A stretch of 64,000 nucleotides of DNA from Sphingobium chungbukense (GCF_001005725.1 NZ_LBIC01000018.1:1-64000); one strand, 5' to 3'. Counted from the stretch's first letter, positions 52,801 through 62,316 are shown. Notes: a model not told the origin generated them from the letters alone. Numbers and translations are program-made.

Positions 52801-53264
52801 AAGTCGCGCGGCTTTTTACCGACGGCACCTTCCTCGACACCGTACGCCAAGGGTTCAGCGGGGATCACAAGCTGCGCTTCCACATGGCACCGCCGATCTT
52901 CTCCAAGATCGATCCGGCGACGGGGCGACCGAAGAAGAAGGAATTCGGCCAATGGATGCTCACTGCGCTACGCCTCCTGGCGAAACTCAAACACTTGCGC
53001 GGGACAGCGTTCGACCCATTTGGCTATAGCGAGGAACGGCGGGCAGAACGCGCGCTGATCGACCGATACGAGACAATGATTCGCGAAATCCTCGTCAGCT
53101 TGTCGAGCGCCAACTTCGATGCGGCAGTTGGTTTGGCGCGCTGGCCGGATATGATCCGCGGCTACGGCCCGGTCAAAGCGGAGAGCATGGCCAGCGCTGA
53201 CGCGGCAATTCCCGCATTGCGGCAGAAGCTCGGCCTTGCGCCAAAGGATGCAATCGCTGCTTGA
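49809..53264 (+). CDS. Indolepyruvate ferredoxin oxidoreductase, fused subunits
   Basis: 1151 residues from the ATG at 49809 (AGGGAGAGG upstream). The order is: a pyrimidine-binding/alpha domain (GGFVSGYRGSPLG near 45, FNAANVQDIYDFG), a thiamine diphosphate domain (YFCSGCPHNSST near 420, GDGTWYHSGSLAIRQA near 497 and a following N), an iron-sulfur segment (CEGCGDCSVQSNCLSV near 635, SCNKDFSCVKGFCPSF near 665), and a gamma domain (GIGGTGVVTISNL near 718). This single-chain form is common in Alphaproteobacteria. It decarboxylates aryl pyruvates from aromatic amino acids to aryl-acetyl-CoA, reducing ferredoxin. Upstream lies a divergent IclR regulator. Confidence 0.92.
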   Translation: MSSPKIAPDAKYLQSSGKVYLSGNQALVRMTLDQARRDNAAGLNTGGFVSGYRGSPLGHLDQEFTRIAPLLAEHDIRFQPGVNEDLAATAVWGTQQIGFFDPKFEGAFGLWYSKGPGIDRSGDALRHANLWGTAPNGGVVMAVGDDPMSRSSSIQQQSEQTLASLCIPTFNAANVQDIYDFGLIGWQLSRYAGVWTAVKGVSDIYESWLAIDVDPARTIMHLPPAAGNVHTRWPDRSVDQDERMLKLRLPAVHAFARLNRLNRVTHGAARPRLGILTTGKSWSDTLEALADLGIDAEQMETAGLALFKVGLVWPLEATAIEAFAQGLDEILVIEECRPILEPQVKDILFNLPANARPRVLGKMDAQGARWMPSHGELDPALIARVLHRWLSPMHRTDAMDAWVGYLDHVRTELAKPRSNVIRTPYFCSGCPHNSSTKTPAGSSQLAGIGCHWLVNLMDRDVISYPHMGGEGANWAGAAHFLNDKHIFVNLGDGTWYHSGSLAIRQAVASGVNITYKILYNDAVAMTGGQPVDGPISVQQITHELRGEAIDKIAVVSSAPEKFKVADFAPGTTLHHRDELDTVQRAFRDEKGVSVIIYEQTCATELRRRRGKKLAPDPARWVIINDRVCEGCGDCSVQSNCLSVQPLETEFGRKRTIDQSSCNKDFSCVKGFCPSFVTIEGGMLAKPTGVKIGDTFFAGLPEPEVRETATPFGVMVTGIGGTGVVTISNLIGTAAQAEGKSVQALDLTGLAQKFGAVYCHLKVADDAGQLLATRLSVGQCDLLIGADIVTAASDESLSRLREGTTVAVVNEHATVTGAFTRERDFEVPVPAQRAAIERFCGKGRVSFVEATELAEQLTGNTIGANIMLLGFACQKGWLPVGHNSLERAIEANGVAVRANLQVFALGRLLAHDPAALASIANAGKPNRDSLKLSEGVEHLIARRRRDLVAYQNEALGVRFLALIDAVVAAERAIAPSSTALTEIVARNFYKLLAYKDEYEVARLFTDGTFLDTVRQGFSGDHKLRFHMAPPIFSKIDPATGRPKKKEFGQWMLTALRLLAKLKHLRGTAFDPFGYSEERRAERALIDRYETMIREILVSLSSANFDAAVGLARWPDMIRGYGPVKAESMASADAAIPALRQKLGLAPKDAIAA

Positions 53265-53465
53265 GCTTTGGTGCCCCCGAAACGAATGCAGCCGGAATGG
53301 GATTGCGCAAGATGGAGGTGAGGCGCGCCTGGTGCGGAAGCAGATATTGTTGAAACGCCAAGGCTATCCCCACCGCGCCACGCGTTGCTGTCAACCAATC
53401 CGTGCCACCCGCGGCGAGACTTCAGTCGACGCATTCCTTGTCCCCCGCCGCGAAAAATCCGACGA

Positions 53466-53703
53466 ATGAGTGAGGTGGTGCTCTATGCCTTAGCGCTCCT
53501 GGCGCTTCCTTCGAGACGAGATCAGCGCGAGCATGGTTACAGAAGCCATTGCGGATGCGCGCGTATCGAGCGTCAATTATGCCGAGGTCGTCAAGCACTT
53601 CATCCATGCGGGCAAAGGCTGCCATCTTCCAGCAGTCAACCACTTCTACAATTTCCGGCTGCGGCATTTGGAGCCCGGAAGTCATAAGCCCACTCGCGTT
53701 TGA
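53466..53703 (+). pseudogene. VapC-like PIN-domain toxin relic
   Basis: The first 20 codons (MSEVVLYALALLALPS) resemble the start of a PIN toxin, where D would be expected in place of Y. After a frameshift the second frame reads ARVSSVNYAEVVKHFIHAG, the conserved central part of VapC. The C-terminal acidic motif is missing. No intact antitoxin is visible upstream. It is a decayed fragment in the 530-bp gap 53265-53793, which otherwise holds no gene. Confidence 0.5.
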
Positions 53704-53793
53704 GGCCAAGGTGGCATAATGAGATAAGTGACCGACAGACGACCGTTGCACGTCCCCATAACGAAGCAATCTGGTGGCAATGGAGATAGACTG

Positions 53794-54801
53794 ATGAAGC
53801 TTGACGATTCAGAATGGCCTCTCTTCGGTCGCATCACAGACATTCGGCCGGCCCTGGCCGAGGCGCGTACACGAAAGCAGCTTTTGGTGTTGGGCACATT
53901 GGTGGGTGTGCGGGGCTCATCACCACGGCCACCTGGCACCCAAATGCTGTTCGAATGCAGTCGCGCGACGGGCTATTTCTCGGGGGGTTGCCTGGAAACG
54001 GATGTTGCCAACCATGCGGAAAAGGTGCGGGCGGACGGTCGACCGCGCCTGCTTCGCTATGGCGATGGCAGCCCCTGGCTGGACATTCGCCTCCTGTGCG
54101 GCGGCTCTCTCGACATAATGCTCGAACGCCTCGATCCCGACGATCCCGCGATCGGAAATCTGTTGACTGCTGGCGCCGGGCGCTGCCCCGTGATGCTGAC
54201 CAGCGACGGGCTGAGCCGATCTACATCCATAAGCTGCGCCATTGCGCCGTTCACCTTCGATGGTCGCACCTATGGACTCGGGTTTGACCCTGCATGGCGG
54301 GTCATGATCGTCGGTGGGGATCCGATCGCCCTGGCAATCGCCGAAATTGCGGCGGTATCCGGGTTCGATACCACGCTCATCAGGCCCTTCGGTCCCATGA
54401 CACCGCCCCCGATCGCCAATATCCGTTATTCTCGCAATGCCGCGCCAGACGCGATCAGGGAAATGGCGCCAGATGCCTGGACAGCGATCGTGACAGCAAT
54501 GCACGACGATGACATCGACGACGATGTAGTGGTCGAAGCCCTAGGGTCAGATGCCGGTTACATAGGCGTTCTGGGGTCCGCAAGGCGGATTGCCCCGCGG
54601 CGCGAGCGCCTTCTAGCCGCAGGATTACCGCTTATGCGGATCAATGCACTGCACGCGCCAATAGGGGCCGTGCGAAGCGGCAAAACGCCGTGGGAAGTCG
54701 CGGTCTCGGTGATCGGCGAAATCATGCAGGTGCGCGCGGATCGGGAGACGTTTCGCAAGCCGAAACAAGAGCTCTTAACAGCAGAAAGGGACCCCGATTG
54801 A
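53794..54801 (+). CDS. XdhC/CoxI-family molybdenum-enzyme maturation protein
   Basis: 335 residues from the ATG at 53794 (GGAGAT upstream; an earlier frame opens at 53728). The N-terminal XdhC domain carries LVLGTLVGVRGSSPRPPGTQM, FSGGCLETDVANHA and LLCGGSLDIMLER. The C-terminal Rossmann domain carries RVMIVGGDPIALAIAEIA, AIVTAMHDDDIDDDVV and GYIGVLGSARRIAPRRERL. Such proteins bind molybdenum cofactor, help sulfurate it and insert it into xanthine-oxidase-family enzymes. The only such enzyme in the window is the hydroxylase at 7278-10023, so this is its likely helper even though it lies 44 kb away. Confidence 0.85.
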   Translation: MKLDDSEWPLFGRITDIRPALAEARTRKQLLVLGTLVGVRGSSPRPPGTQMLFECSRATGYFSGGCLETDVANHAEKVRADGRPRLLRYGDGSPWLDIRLLCGGSLDIMLERLDPDDPAIGNLLTAGAGRCPVMLTSDGLSRSTSISCAIAPFTFDGRTYGLGFDPAWRVMIVGGDPIALAIAEIAAVSGFDTTLIRPFGPMTPPPIANIRYSRNAAPDAIREMAPDAWTAIVTAMHDDDIDDDVVVEALGSDAGYIGVLGSARRIAPRRERLLAAGLPLMRINALHAPIGAVRSGKTPWEVAVSVIGEIMQVRADRETFRKPKQELLTAERDPD

Positions 54802-55014
54802 TCGGGATGATATCTATGAAATTTCGTGAACATCGCTGTCGGTTGATCCAATGGCGATACAAGTCACCCCGGTCTTCGAGCCCTGCGGAATCAGACTGCA
54901 CCACAATCACTCTATCTTCGTGCAGCTAGCTGCTCATCCTCCCCCGCAACCTCGAGTGTCGGAGGACATGATCCACCAGTTCACAGTCATTTTTCGAATT
55001 AAGGACTCCTGACG

Positions 55015-56061
55015 ATGGTCGTTGCTGCCACTTCGAATACGAAACCCCTATCGGGACTACGGGTAATTGAATTTGCCGGTATCGGCCCGGGTCCTCACGC
55101 CGGGATGCTCCTAGCCGACATGGGCGCAAGCGTCACGCGCATTGACCGACCGGGCGGCAATGGCTGGCCCAATCCCGTAGCTGACCGCGAACGGACAGTT
55201 ATCGAACGGGACTTCCGCAGCGAGGTTGGGCGCTCTCGTGCTGTGGATCTCGTTGACGATGCCGACGTACTGATTGAAGGTTTTCGGCCCGGCGTGATGG
55301 AACGGCTTGGGCTGGGCCCCGAACGACTTTGCGCGCGAAATTCCGGCCTTATTTACGCGCGTATGACTGGCTGGGGCCAAGACGGGCCGCTCGCCTCGAG
55401 TGCTGGGCACGACATCAATTATATCGCCCTAGCGGGAGCGCTCGCGCCCATGGGATCCGCTGATCAACCACCGCGGCCGCCACTTAACTTGGTCGGGGAC
55501 TTCGGCGGCGGTTCGACATTCGTGGTCATCGGTATACTGGCGGCGCTATGGGAGCGGGAACGTTCGGGCAAGGGCAAAGTCATCGACGCCGCGATCGTCG
55601 ATGGTGTATCCTCCCTCATGTCCTTTTTCGCGGGATTGCTACCACAGGGAGTGATTTCGCTGAACCCGCAGGAAAATATCCTCGGCGGCGAGGCGCCTTT
55701 CTACCGTTGCTACCGCTGCTCCGATGGACTCGACGTCGCGATTGGCGCGATTGAACCGCAATTCTACAAATCACTTCTTGAGCGAATTTCGGCGCCGCTT
55801 TCACTGCTGGACGGGCGTGACGAGCCAGCCAATTGGTCGGCTCAGTCACAAATTCTAGCATCGATATTCGCGTCGCGTACCCGGGAAGAATGGTGCAATC
55901 TGTTGGAAGGTACGGACGCATGTTTCGCCCCCGTTCTGACAATTGAAGAGGCAGCCCAACATCCGCACATGGTCGCCAGGCGGAGCTATACAGTTGTCGA
56001 GGGAGCTTTGCATGCTGCACCAGCTCCCCGATTTTTGGAATTACTGTCCGAGATGCGGTAA
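55015..56061 (+). CDS. CaiB/BaiF-family CoA transferase or alpha-methylacyl-CoA racemase
   Basis: 348 residues. Family marks are LSGLRVIEFAGIGPGPHAGM with ADMGASVTRIDRP, VLIEGFRPGVMERLGLGPE, LIYARMTGWGQDGPLA, and SAGHDINYIALAGALAP, where H and D match the racemase active-site pair. AFYRCYRCSDG and ACFAPVLTIEEAAQHPHM lie near the end. The sequence fits Amacr-type racemases best, although CoA transferases share most motifs. It is slightly shorter than usual. The neighbouring ferredoxin oxidoreductase makes aryl-acetyl-CoA esters, so a role in acyl-CoA handling is reasonable. Confidence 0.85.
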   Translation: MVVAATSNTKPLSGLRVIEFAGIGPGPHAGMLLADMGASVTRIDRPGGNGWPNPVADRERTVIERDFRSEVGRSRAVDLVDDADVLIEGFRPGVMERLGLGPERLCARNSGLIYARMTGWGQDGPLASSAGHDINYIALAGALAPMGSADQPPRPPLNLVGDFGGGSTFVVIGILAALWERERSGKGKVIDAAIVDGVSSLMSFFAGLLPQGVISLNPQENILGGEAPFYRCYRCSDGLDVAIGAIEPQFYKSLLERISAPLSLLDGRDEPANWSAQSQILASIFASRTREEWCNLLEGTDACFAPVLTIEEAAQHPHMVARRSYTVVEGALHAAPAPRFLELLSEMR

Positions 56062-56301
56062 ATGCTTGCCTACTCTATAAATTTAGATTGGAAACAATCT
56101 GGAAAATTGTTGGAGAGGTCCCTGCCCTGAAGCAGATTGCCCGACTCTTGCCAAAAGACGCCGGGCTTTACGGAGACATTGGATTATGAATCACGCTGTA
56201 ACCGCTGTAGTTGTCATCACCTGCACCCTCAGCGGAAGCCAGCATCCGACTGAAATCGGAGGGACTCCTCCCTCAAAGCGTCTCTGATCTAAACCCCATG
56301 A

Positions 56302-59300
56302 GGGGTTCTCGTGACGGCGGTGCAAAAAGTGCCGCTAAGCAACCCATTGGAATTGCTTGCATAATAGCGCAACACTCGCGGTAAGTGATTGATATCCCTC
56401 ATTCTGGAGGTTTTCATATTACGCTCCTGATCCCGGCAGCCGGCGGTTTCCCGCCCAGGAGCCGATCCCGGTGTGGCGAAACGTCAATGGTGATGACGCC
56501 TTTGGTGTTGATATGCTCGTGCGCATTGGGGGCGATGTGCATGATGTGATGATCCGGAAAGGTGTTCGGCCTTCGCGCTCGAACCTCACCGATCCGGACC
56601 GCGTTCCACGTCATGATAACGTTGGTAAGCAGTGTCAGGCCTGATGATATCGCGGCCATTTGCTCGGGCGTGCGACCATGCCGTGCGCCGATCGGCCCTG
56701 AATAGATCGCGCGCTGCAGGGTGTGGACCGACTCGCCTTGGCTGAGCAACGCGTCATTCATCCCACGGAACGCCGGATCGCCAAGATAAGCGCCCAGGAA
56801 GCGGGTCAGTAACAGCCTGCCGAAGGCATCGCCTGCCTGAAACGCCTCATCGCCCCGCGCAGCGCTGCCAAAGCGGTCCAGAACGTAGGTGGCCGAACAC
56901 CAGCCACTCTTGGTCGATGCCGCAATCCGCAGAAGCGGGTCCCATCCCCGGGTGATCGCGCTGGTTGAGACGGTTTCACTCACAATTGGCCGCAGGCTGG
57001 CAGGTACATCGAGGCCACGCGGAAGATAGAGCTTGCGCTTGTTCATCCCGGCAAGCCTCGGGGCGAGATCAAATCCCACCAGATTGGCCAGCGCCATGCC
57101 GAAATGTGTGTGGCCATGCGTATCCACTGCGACACGGTGGAGGTCGACGGCTTCGTGGCGAAGAGCTCCCTCGATAGCGGCCCCGGCTTGCCGCCGGTTC
57201 AGAACGACGGCTTGGTCATGCAGGATCACCCATTGGTCGAGCACATGGGTGTAGGTTCCGACTGCCGGCGTGCGGCGCCGCGGATCATGGCGGGCTGTCC
57301 AGAGACGGCGTGTTGCATCAAGGCTCATCATGTCGGCCGATGCCTGAATCCCACCTCCCCACAGCTTGGTGACCGGAAGCGTCCTGAAATGATCAAGCAC
57401 CAGGCGGTTGGCCCACGGCAATCGACCATTTGCCTCGATGCGGCGCATCATCTCGCCGACTGCGTCGGCTTCAATATTAAGCGTCATGCGCGCCATGTCG
57501 GCGGCAGTCAGATCAGAACCCAAGGCGATCAGGGCCGCGTAGAGGATTATGAGCTCATGCTCGCTTCGGGGCGTCCTGCCCAACAGGGCCCAGGAAAAAT
57601 GCGTGGTGGCATCTATTGCGATCAGCAAGTCCGGTAATTGGATCTTTCCGACGCTGGCGAACAGTTCGCGACGAATGGCCTTGAGCCTTTCGTCTTCGGG
57701 AGCCGCCTTGAGTTTTGGAACGACCAATCGGTTGTTTTCGATCCGGATATCGCCCCTCGACACCGCCGCATCGATGGCTTTCAGGGCCGTCGAGAGTTCA
57801 TCCTTGATCCAGCGAATGGTCGTTTCCGGCGTGGCTGACACGGCGAGGTTTCGCACGAACCGTGCTCGTTCCTTTTTCCATTGCGCCTTTGGGATCAGGC
57901 GGTCCTCAGGGGCACGATGTTCCAAACTGTGGTCGACGCTGGCCTGCCCATTGCGCAGCGAGCGTTTGAGAAGCATGAGCGTCGCCGCCCTATAGCCGCC
58001 AAAGGCGGCCTCGCGGTCCGGTTGATCGATGAGGAACGCCCACGTCCGGCCGAATGGATTGGGGGTGCCTTCCGGCAATCGCCCCATTTCCGAAGCCGCC
58101 ACCCGGTCCAGTGTCGTCAATGCCTGCGCAAGCGGGTGCGTCGACGGTAGGTCCAGGCTGATCGACGAAGCCGCGCGCAACAACTCGCTCGCACCTCTGC
58201 CTGCTGTCGCCAGTTCCCGCCGGACCCTGCCAACCTTCGTGGATGGACCGTGCGCGCCAGCCGGCAGGAACGGCGCCAACATGGTGCGCATCTGGTCGCG
58301 CACGACGGAAGCGGAGATGTTCTCGTCATCCACAAGGCTTGCCAATTGCAAGACCAAGGCTTGATGTCGTCGCAGTTCGTCCTCGACCGCTGCCTCGGCG
58401 CGGGTTCTGGCCTGACGCCAGAGATCGGCGATCCGGTAGTCGATCATCCCCAGACCGTCATCCGTCAGACGCAGCAGTTGTAGACGTAGAAAGCAGGCTA
58501 TTTCAACGGTCTTGCGCTCACCACGCATTCGCTTGAGCGTCGCAGGTTTGCGGTAAAGCATTGATCTCGCCTGTGCCTTCAACGTTCCGGCCGCTAAGCC
58601 AAGATGGAGCTTATCGGCCCCAAGTTTCTTCAGAAAATCGATCTTCGCGATATGGTCGGCGAGGCCTTTGGTTTTACGGGACGCGGGACTGTCTCGAAGC
58701 CATTCCAACCGCGTCTTGCCGTTCGGCATCGTCTCCGACAGCTCAAGCGGCCAGGCCTTCGTCTGTTCTATCCCCACTGCGGCTACCGCACCGGCCAACA
58801 GACCGCCATCGTAATGGCGCCGGGCGCCTGATGCAGAACTCCTCAGCCGTCGCGTTGGCAACTGGACATAGTGGTGATCACGGAGCCATGCGCGCGCGGC
58901 TTGTTCCAACTCGTCCACGAGGAATTTGTCGCCGGCCTCGCGCCGCAGAAAGCCATTCAGCGCGCGTTCCCCGTGCTCGGTGAGGTCGCGCAAACCCAGT
59001 GCCTGTTTCGCCGCGACCTGGTGCTCGAACAGCGTGCGGTGGCGGCGGTAAAGCGCGCGGATTGAGGCAAGCCGGGGCGGTGCAATCCCAAGCTCGGCAC
59101 CGAGATGAGCCAGCACTTGCGGCGGGATCATCTCCACGGAATTGAGTGGCGCTCCCGTGAGGCGCAGAAAACCAATCTGCAGCGCCACGCCCAACCGGTT
59201 TAACGGTCGCCGGCGGCGGTGGACGGCTCGCCGATCATCCTCGGAAAGCGAGAAAAAGTGCGCGACTTCGGGTTCGGCTAAATTCTCCGGAAACCGTTCC

Positions 59301-59493
59301 CAGCCAAGATATTGTCGAAACGGCGCATCCACGACTCGGCCCTCCCCGGAAAGAGCCTACACTCCACTGGCTGAAGGTCGAAAAACCTCACTGCCAAACG
59401 ATATCAAAGGGTTACAATTTTCTTGTATATTTTATCGCTACATTTCAATAACTTGCTTAGCGGCACTTTTTGCACCGCCGTCACGAGAACCCC
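56302..59493 (-). mobile_element. Tn3-family transposon carrying only tnpA (3192 bp)
   Basis: Perfect 38-bp terminal inverted repeats at 56302-56339 and 59456-59493 start GGGGTTCTCGTGACG and end CTAAG; identity continues three more bases. Between them is one complete tnpA and no resolvase, res site or cargo gene that I can see. The 5-bp flanks differ (CATGA on the left, GGATT on the right), so there is no target duplication. Either one flank was rearranged or the element arose by recombination between two copies. The right end lies directly against the broken IS1634-type gene. Confidence 0.92.
56414..59332 (-). CDS. tnpA: Tn3-family transposase TnpA
   Basis: 972 residues, full family length, starting with GTG at 59332 (GGGGAGGG upstream). 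The N-terminal DUF4158 part reads RRRPLNRLGVALQIGFLRLTG. The catalytic Tn3 domain follows: LLIAIDATTHFSW near 575 with the first D, TYTHVLDQWVILHDQ near 690, HRVAVDTHGHTHFGMALANL near 725 and the final acidic residue in the C-terminal third. It is uninterrupted. It performs replicative transposition; without a resolvase in the element, cointegrates would need host or other resolvases. Confidence 0.93.
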   Translation of the reverse strand: MDAPFRQYLGWERFPENLAEPEVAHFFSLSEDDRRAVHRRRRPLNRLGVALQIGFLRLTGAPLNSVEMIPPQVLAHLGAELGIAPPRLASIRALYRRHRTLFEHQVAAKQALGLRDLTEHGERALNGFLRREAGDKFLVDELEQAARAWLRDHHYVQLPTRRLRSSASGARRHYDGGLLAGAVAAVGIEQTKAWPLELSETMPNGKTRLEWLRDSPASRKTKGLADHIAKIDFLKKLGADKLHLGLAAGTLKAQARSMLYRKPATLKRMRGERKTVEIACFLRLQLLRLTDDGLGMIDYRIADLWRQARTRAEAAVEDELRRHQALVLQLASLVDDENISASVVRDQMRTMLAPFLPAGAHGPSTKVGRVRRELATAGRGASELLRAASSISLDLPSTHPLAQALTTLDRVAASEMGRLPEGTPNPFGRTWAFLIDQPDREAAFGGYRAATLMLLKRSLRNGQASVDHSLEHRAPEDRLIPKAQWKKERARFVRNLAVSATPETTIRWIKDELSTALKAIDAAVSRGDIRIENNRLVVPKLKAAPEDERLKAIRRELFASVGKIQLPDLLIAIDATTHFSWALLGRTPRSEHELIILYAALIALGSDLTAADMARMTLNIEADAVGEMMRRIEANGRLPWANRLVLDHFRTLPVTKLWGGGIQASADMMSLDATRRLWTARHDPRRRTPAVGTYTHVLDQWVILHDQAVVLNRRQAGAAIEGALRHEAVDLHRVAVDTHGHTHFGMALANLVGFDLAPRLAGMNKRKLYLPRGLDVPASLRPIVSETVSTSAITRGWDPLLRIAASTKSGWCSATYVLDRFGSAARGDEAFQAGDAFGRLLLTRFLGAYLGDPAFRGMNDALLSQGESVHTLQRAIYSGPIGARHGRTPEQMAAISSGLTLLTNVIMTWNAVRIGEVRARRPNTFPDHHIMHIAPNAHEHINTKGVITIDVSPHRDRLLGGKPPAAGIRSVI

Positions 59494-60345
59494 GGATTGG
59501 GGGTAGCGAGAATAGTGAAGGGGGCGGTGTCGCTGCGGGTGCCGTGAGCAAGGCAGCGGTTCCTGGTGAAGTTTGCCAGTTCGGAGAGCAGGGTTGCAAA
59601 GCTGTGGACGGGTGAGCCGTCGTCGAGCTGGCAGCGCCTGATTTTGGCAAGCGCCCCAGCAGAGCGTTTGGCTGGGGCGACGGGATCGCGCTCAGCCTTG
59701 GCCTCCTGATCCTCATCAGCGAACATCATTTCGCGCCAGGCCTCGCGCATGTGCCATTCGACAATAGGCCAGGACGCAAAGGGAAATGCGCGCGCATCCG
59801 GTCGGCGCCGCTGAGCCGCCCCGCAGCCACGCTGGCGCTGATCGTAGCCAGCGCCGCCTCGGTCGCGCGCAGCATGCCCTCGCGCTTGTACCCCCGCAGG
59901 CGGGCGAGCTGCGGATTACGGCAGGCGACCAGCCTCTCGCCGGGATAATCGCGATGAGTGAACTCGAACAGATTGCGCTCGTCGAACAGATCCAGCTGGA
60001 GCACGCCGTCTGAGGCGAGGCCGCGGATCACCCCAGTCTTCTGGGCGGTGATCCAGTCGGTACCGTCGATCTGTGCGATCTCCTCGATCGCCTTTTGCGA
60101 GATCATGCCGCGGTCGCCGACGATGACCATCTTATCGATGGCAAAGACGTTCTTCACCCGCTCGATCTAGGGGATCAGGGTCACCGGGTCGGCGGTGTTG
60201 CCGTCATGGACCGAAACCGCCACCGGACAGCCGCGGGCATCGGTCAGCATCCCAAGTTGACCTGAAGGGTGCGGGCCTTGCGATCGCGACTGTAGCCGCG
60301 CTTGGCCAGCGGGCAGTGCTTGGGGGCCAGCTCAAGTCCGAGCCT
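59494..60345 (-). pseudogene. IS1634-family transposase, broken and cut by Tn3
   Basis: The minus strand reads LAKRGYSRDRKARTLQVN, then a one-base shift, then GMLTDARGCPVAVSVHDGNTADPVT, then an in-frame TAG at 60167-60169. Next come VFAIDKMVIVGDRGMISQKAIEEI and LFDERNLFEFTHRDYPGERLVACRNP, all hallmarks of IS1634/IS4-type DDE transposases. Near 59750 a large internal part is missing. The end (EWHMREAWREMMFADEDQEA through TRNRCLAHG) follows in another frame. The last codons run into the Tn3 repeat, so that element or its recombination removed the 3' end. Confidence 0.8.
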
Positions 60346-60856
60346 ATATGGCCAAGCTACAGCGTGGCATTGAATGCGTTGCCGTCCGAGACGGAACCTT
60401 CAAGGACATGAGCGCGCTTTATCCGGCATTGCGCATGGTCCATTGTGAGCATCATTATATTTCTGCTCGCCGCGCGCAGATGCCCCATCTCTTGTTGTGG
60501 CGCTTCCTTGCGAGCATGGATTTGATGGTACGACTGATGAACCGGCTCAAAAACTGACAGTGGACAGGCCCATGCCGCTTTTTATGTTTTAGCGAGATAG
60601 TGCCGCTTGATGACACCCATGATCCTGCGGTATACTATTGCCAGACGCATTGCAGGCCAAAATCTGGCGCTATTGGAGTCTTGCGATCTCCGGAAAACGA
60701 CACAGTTTACATAGACAGTGATGGTATTGCTATTAACATAATATATATTATCAAACTTTTTATCGTTTTAAATCAATGAGTTAATTTTTACTCCACCGAC
60801 ATCGAGTGGCCCGTCCGCCGGTGCAAGCGGCCCGACTTTGTCCAGCGCGCTCTGGA
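60346..60856. other. AT-rich stretch with one unassigned small frame
   Basis: A 69-codon frame at 60348-60557 (plus; contains MVHCEHHYISARRAQMPHLL) has no ribosome site I trust and no family I recognise; it may be a gene fragment. From about 60690 to 60790 the sequence is strongly AT-rich. Nothing else is visible. Confidence 0.35.
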
Positions 60857-62104
60857 TCAGGTTGACCAGAGTACGGAGACTGGAACGCCAGAGATCCTCT
60901 CGCTGACCGGCCGCAAGCCATCGTGATCATGTAGCACCAGGCCACGCACGAACTTGTCGCCGGCCGCCGCTTCCAACTTGCGTAACCCCGAAAAATCTCC
61001 CCTGCGCAATGTAGCGGAGGCTTTGACCTCAATGCCCACAACCCGGCCTTGTTGATCCTCAAGCACAAAATCCACTTCGTCGCCGTCCTTGGTCCGGAAG
61101 TGCGAAAGCGTTACTCTCGCTTCGCTCCAACCGATGAGCTTTCGGAGTTCCGCCCCCACAAAGCTCTCGAGCAGCGGCCCGAAGCGGTCCGGGTCGGCTT
61201 GCGGCGGGACCGGACTGAATTGACGAAGCGCGGCGAGTAGCCCGCTATCCAGGAAGTGATGCTTGGGAGTCTTGATCAGCCTCGATATGCGATTGCTGAA
61301 CCATGGCGGCAGCGTATCGATCAGGAACATGCGCTCAAGGGTTTCGATATAACGCCCCACTGTCGCCCTTGAAATCTGAAGGGCGGATGCAATGTTGGCA
61401 TGATTGGACAACTGTCCAGACTGTTCCGCGAGCAGCCGAACCAGCAGCGGCAGCTTTTCAAGCTGCTCGATCGTTGCGATATCACGAACATCCCTGTCCA
61501 GGATCAAGGTCAAGTAGTCGTTGAACCATTTGGCACGGCGTCGTGCATCCTTTCGCCCGATGGCTTCGGGATATCCTCCGCGCGAGACGAGCTCAGCCAG
61601 ATCTTGCCCAACAACAGCATCGGCCACACGGAGCGGCTCGTTGCTGAAGAACCGGTCGAGCGCGTCTCCAGAGCGATCAAGCAACTCTGATTGCGCAAAG
61701 GGAAAGAGTTCGACGATCTCAATCCGCCCCGCCAGTGAATCGCCGATTGTTGGCAGGGCCATAACGTTGGCCGAGCCTGTAAGCAAAAACCGGCCCGGCG
61801 CAGTGTTAGTGTCGACCGACTGCTTTATTACCAGCATAAGCTCTGGAGCCCGTTGAATCTCATCGATGACCGCACCCTGGAGGTTCCGGATAAAGCCGAC
61901 CGGATCATTCTTGGCACTGGCAAGGATAGCCGGGTCGTCCAGGGACAGGAATGGACGCTGATCATTCACAAACTTGCGCACCAGGGTCGTTTTTCCAGCC
62001 TGGCGCGGCCCTTCAACGAGGACTACCCGCGTGTCCTCGAGTGCAGTTGCAACAGCCTTCTCGGCGCGCCGCTCCACGAGCGGGGATGTGGGTGCCATAC
62101 TCAT
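60857..62104 (-). CDS. AAA ATPase with DUF4143 (AAA_14) domain
   Basis: 415 residues. Walker A VEGPRQAGKTTLVRKF is near 30, Walker B AVIDEIQRAPEL near 78, and sensor LLTGSANVMAL near 107. A winged-helix part follows (ALQISRATVGRYIETLERMFLIDTL) and then the C-terminal DUF4143 with a restriction-endonuclease-like core, DGDEVDFVLEDQQGRVVGIEVKAS. The family is widespread and mobile; functions are poorly known, with links to defence or DNA processing suspected. No antitoxin-like neighbour is visible. It stands alone between mobile-element debris and a barrel-protein relic. Confidence 0.85.
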   Translation of the reverse strand: MSMAPTSPLVERRAEKAVATALEDTRVVLVEGPRQAGKTTLVRKFVNDQRPFLSLDDPAILASAKNDPVGFIRNLQGAVIDEIQRAPELMLVIKQSVDTNTAPGRFLLTGSANVMALPTIGDSLAGRIEIVELFPFAQSELLDRSGDALDRFFSNEPLRVADAVVGQDLAELVSRGGYPEAIGRKDARRRAKWFNDYLTLILDRDVRDIATIEQLEKLPLLVRLLAEQSGQLSNHANIASALQISRATVGRYIETLERMFLIDTLPPWFSNRISRLIKTPKHHFLDSGLLAALRQFSPVPPQADPDRFGPLLESFVGAELRKLIGWSEARVTLSHFRTKDGDEVDFVLEDQQGRVVGIEVKASATLRRGDFSGLRKLEAAAGDKFVRGLVLHDHDGLRPVSERISGVPVSVLWST

Positions 62105-62316
62105 GGCTGCTTGCTACATTAAAATACGTCCAATCGTCAATATATGTCCGTCCAATCGTCAGTCAGCGTTCGGCTACATGCTCGTAAGCTGGAATTCAGG
62201 CTTTCCGAGCCAAGCCGGTTTTCCTCAACATTGAGAATCCATCGGCCGCCTGGAAATCTCCCTCTCCCCATAGCGTCAGCACAATCTACCGGCAGGTCGC
62301 GTTCGCTACCTAAACG

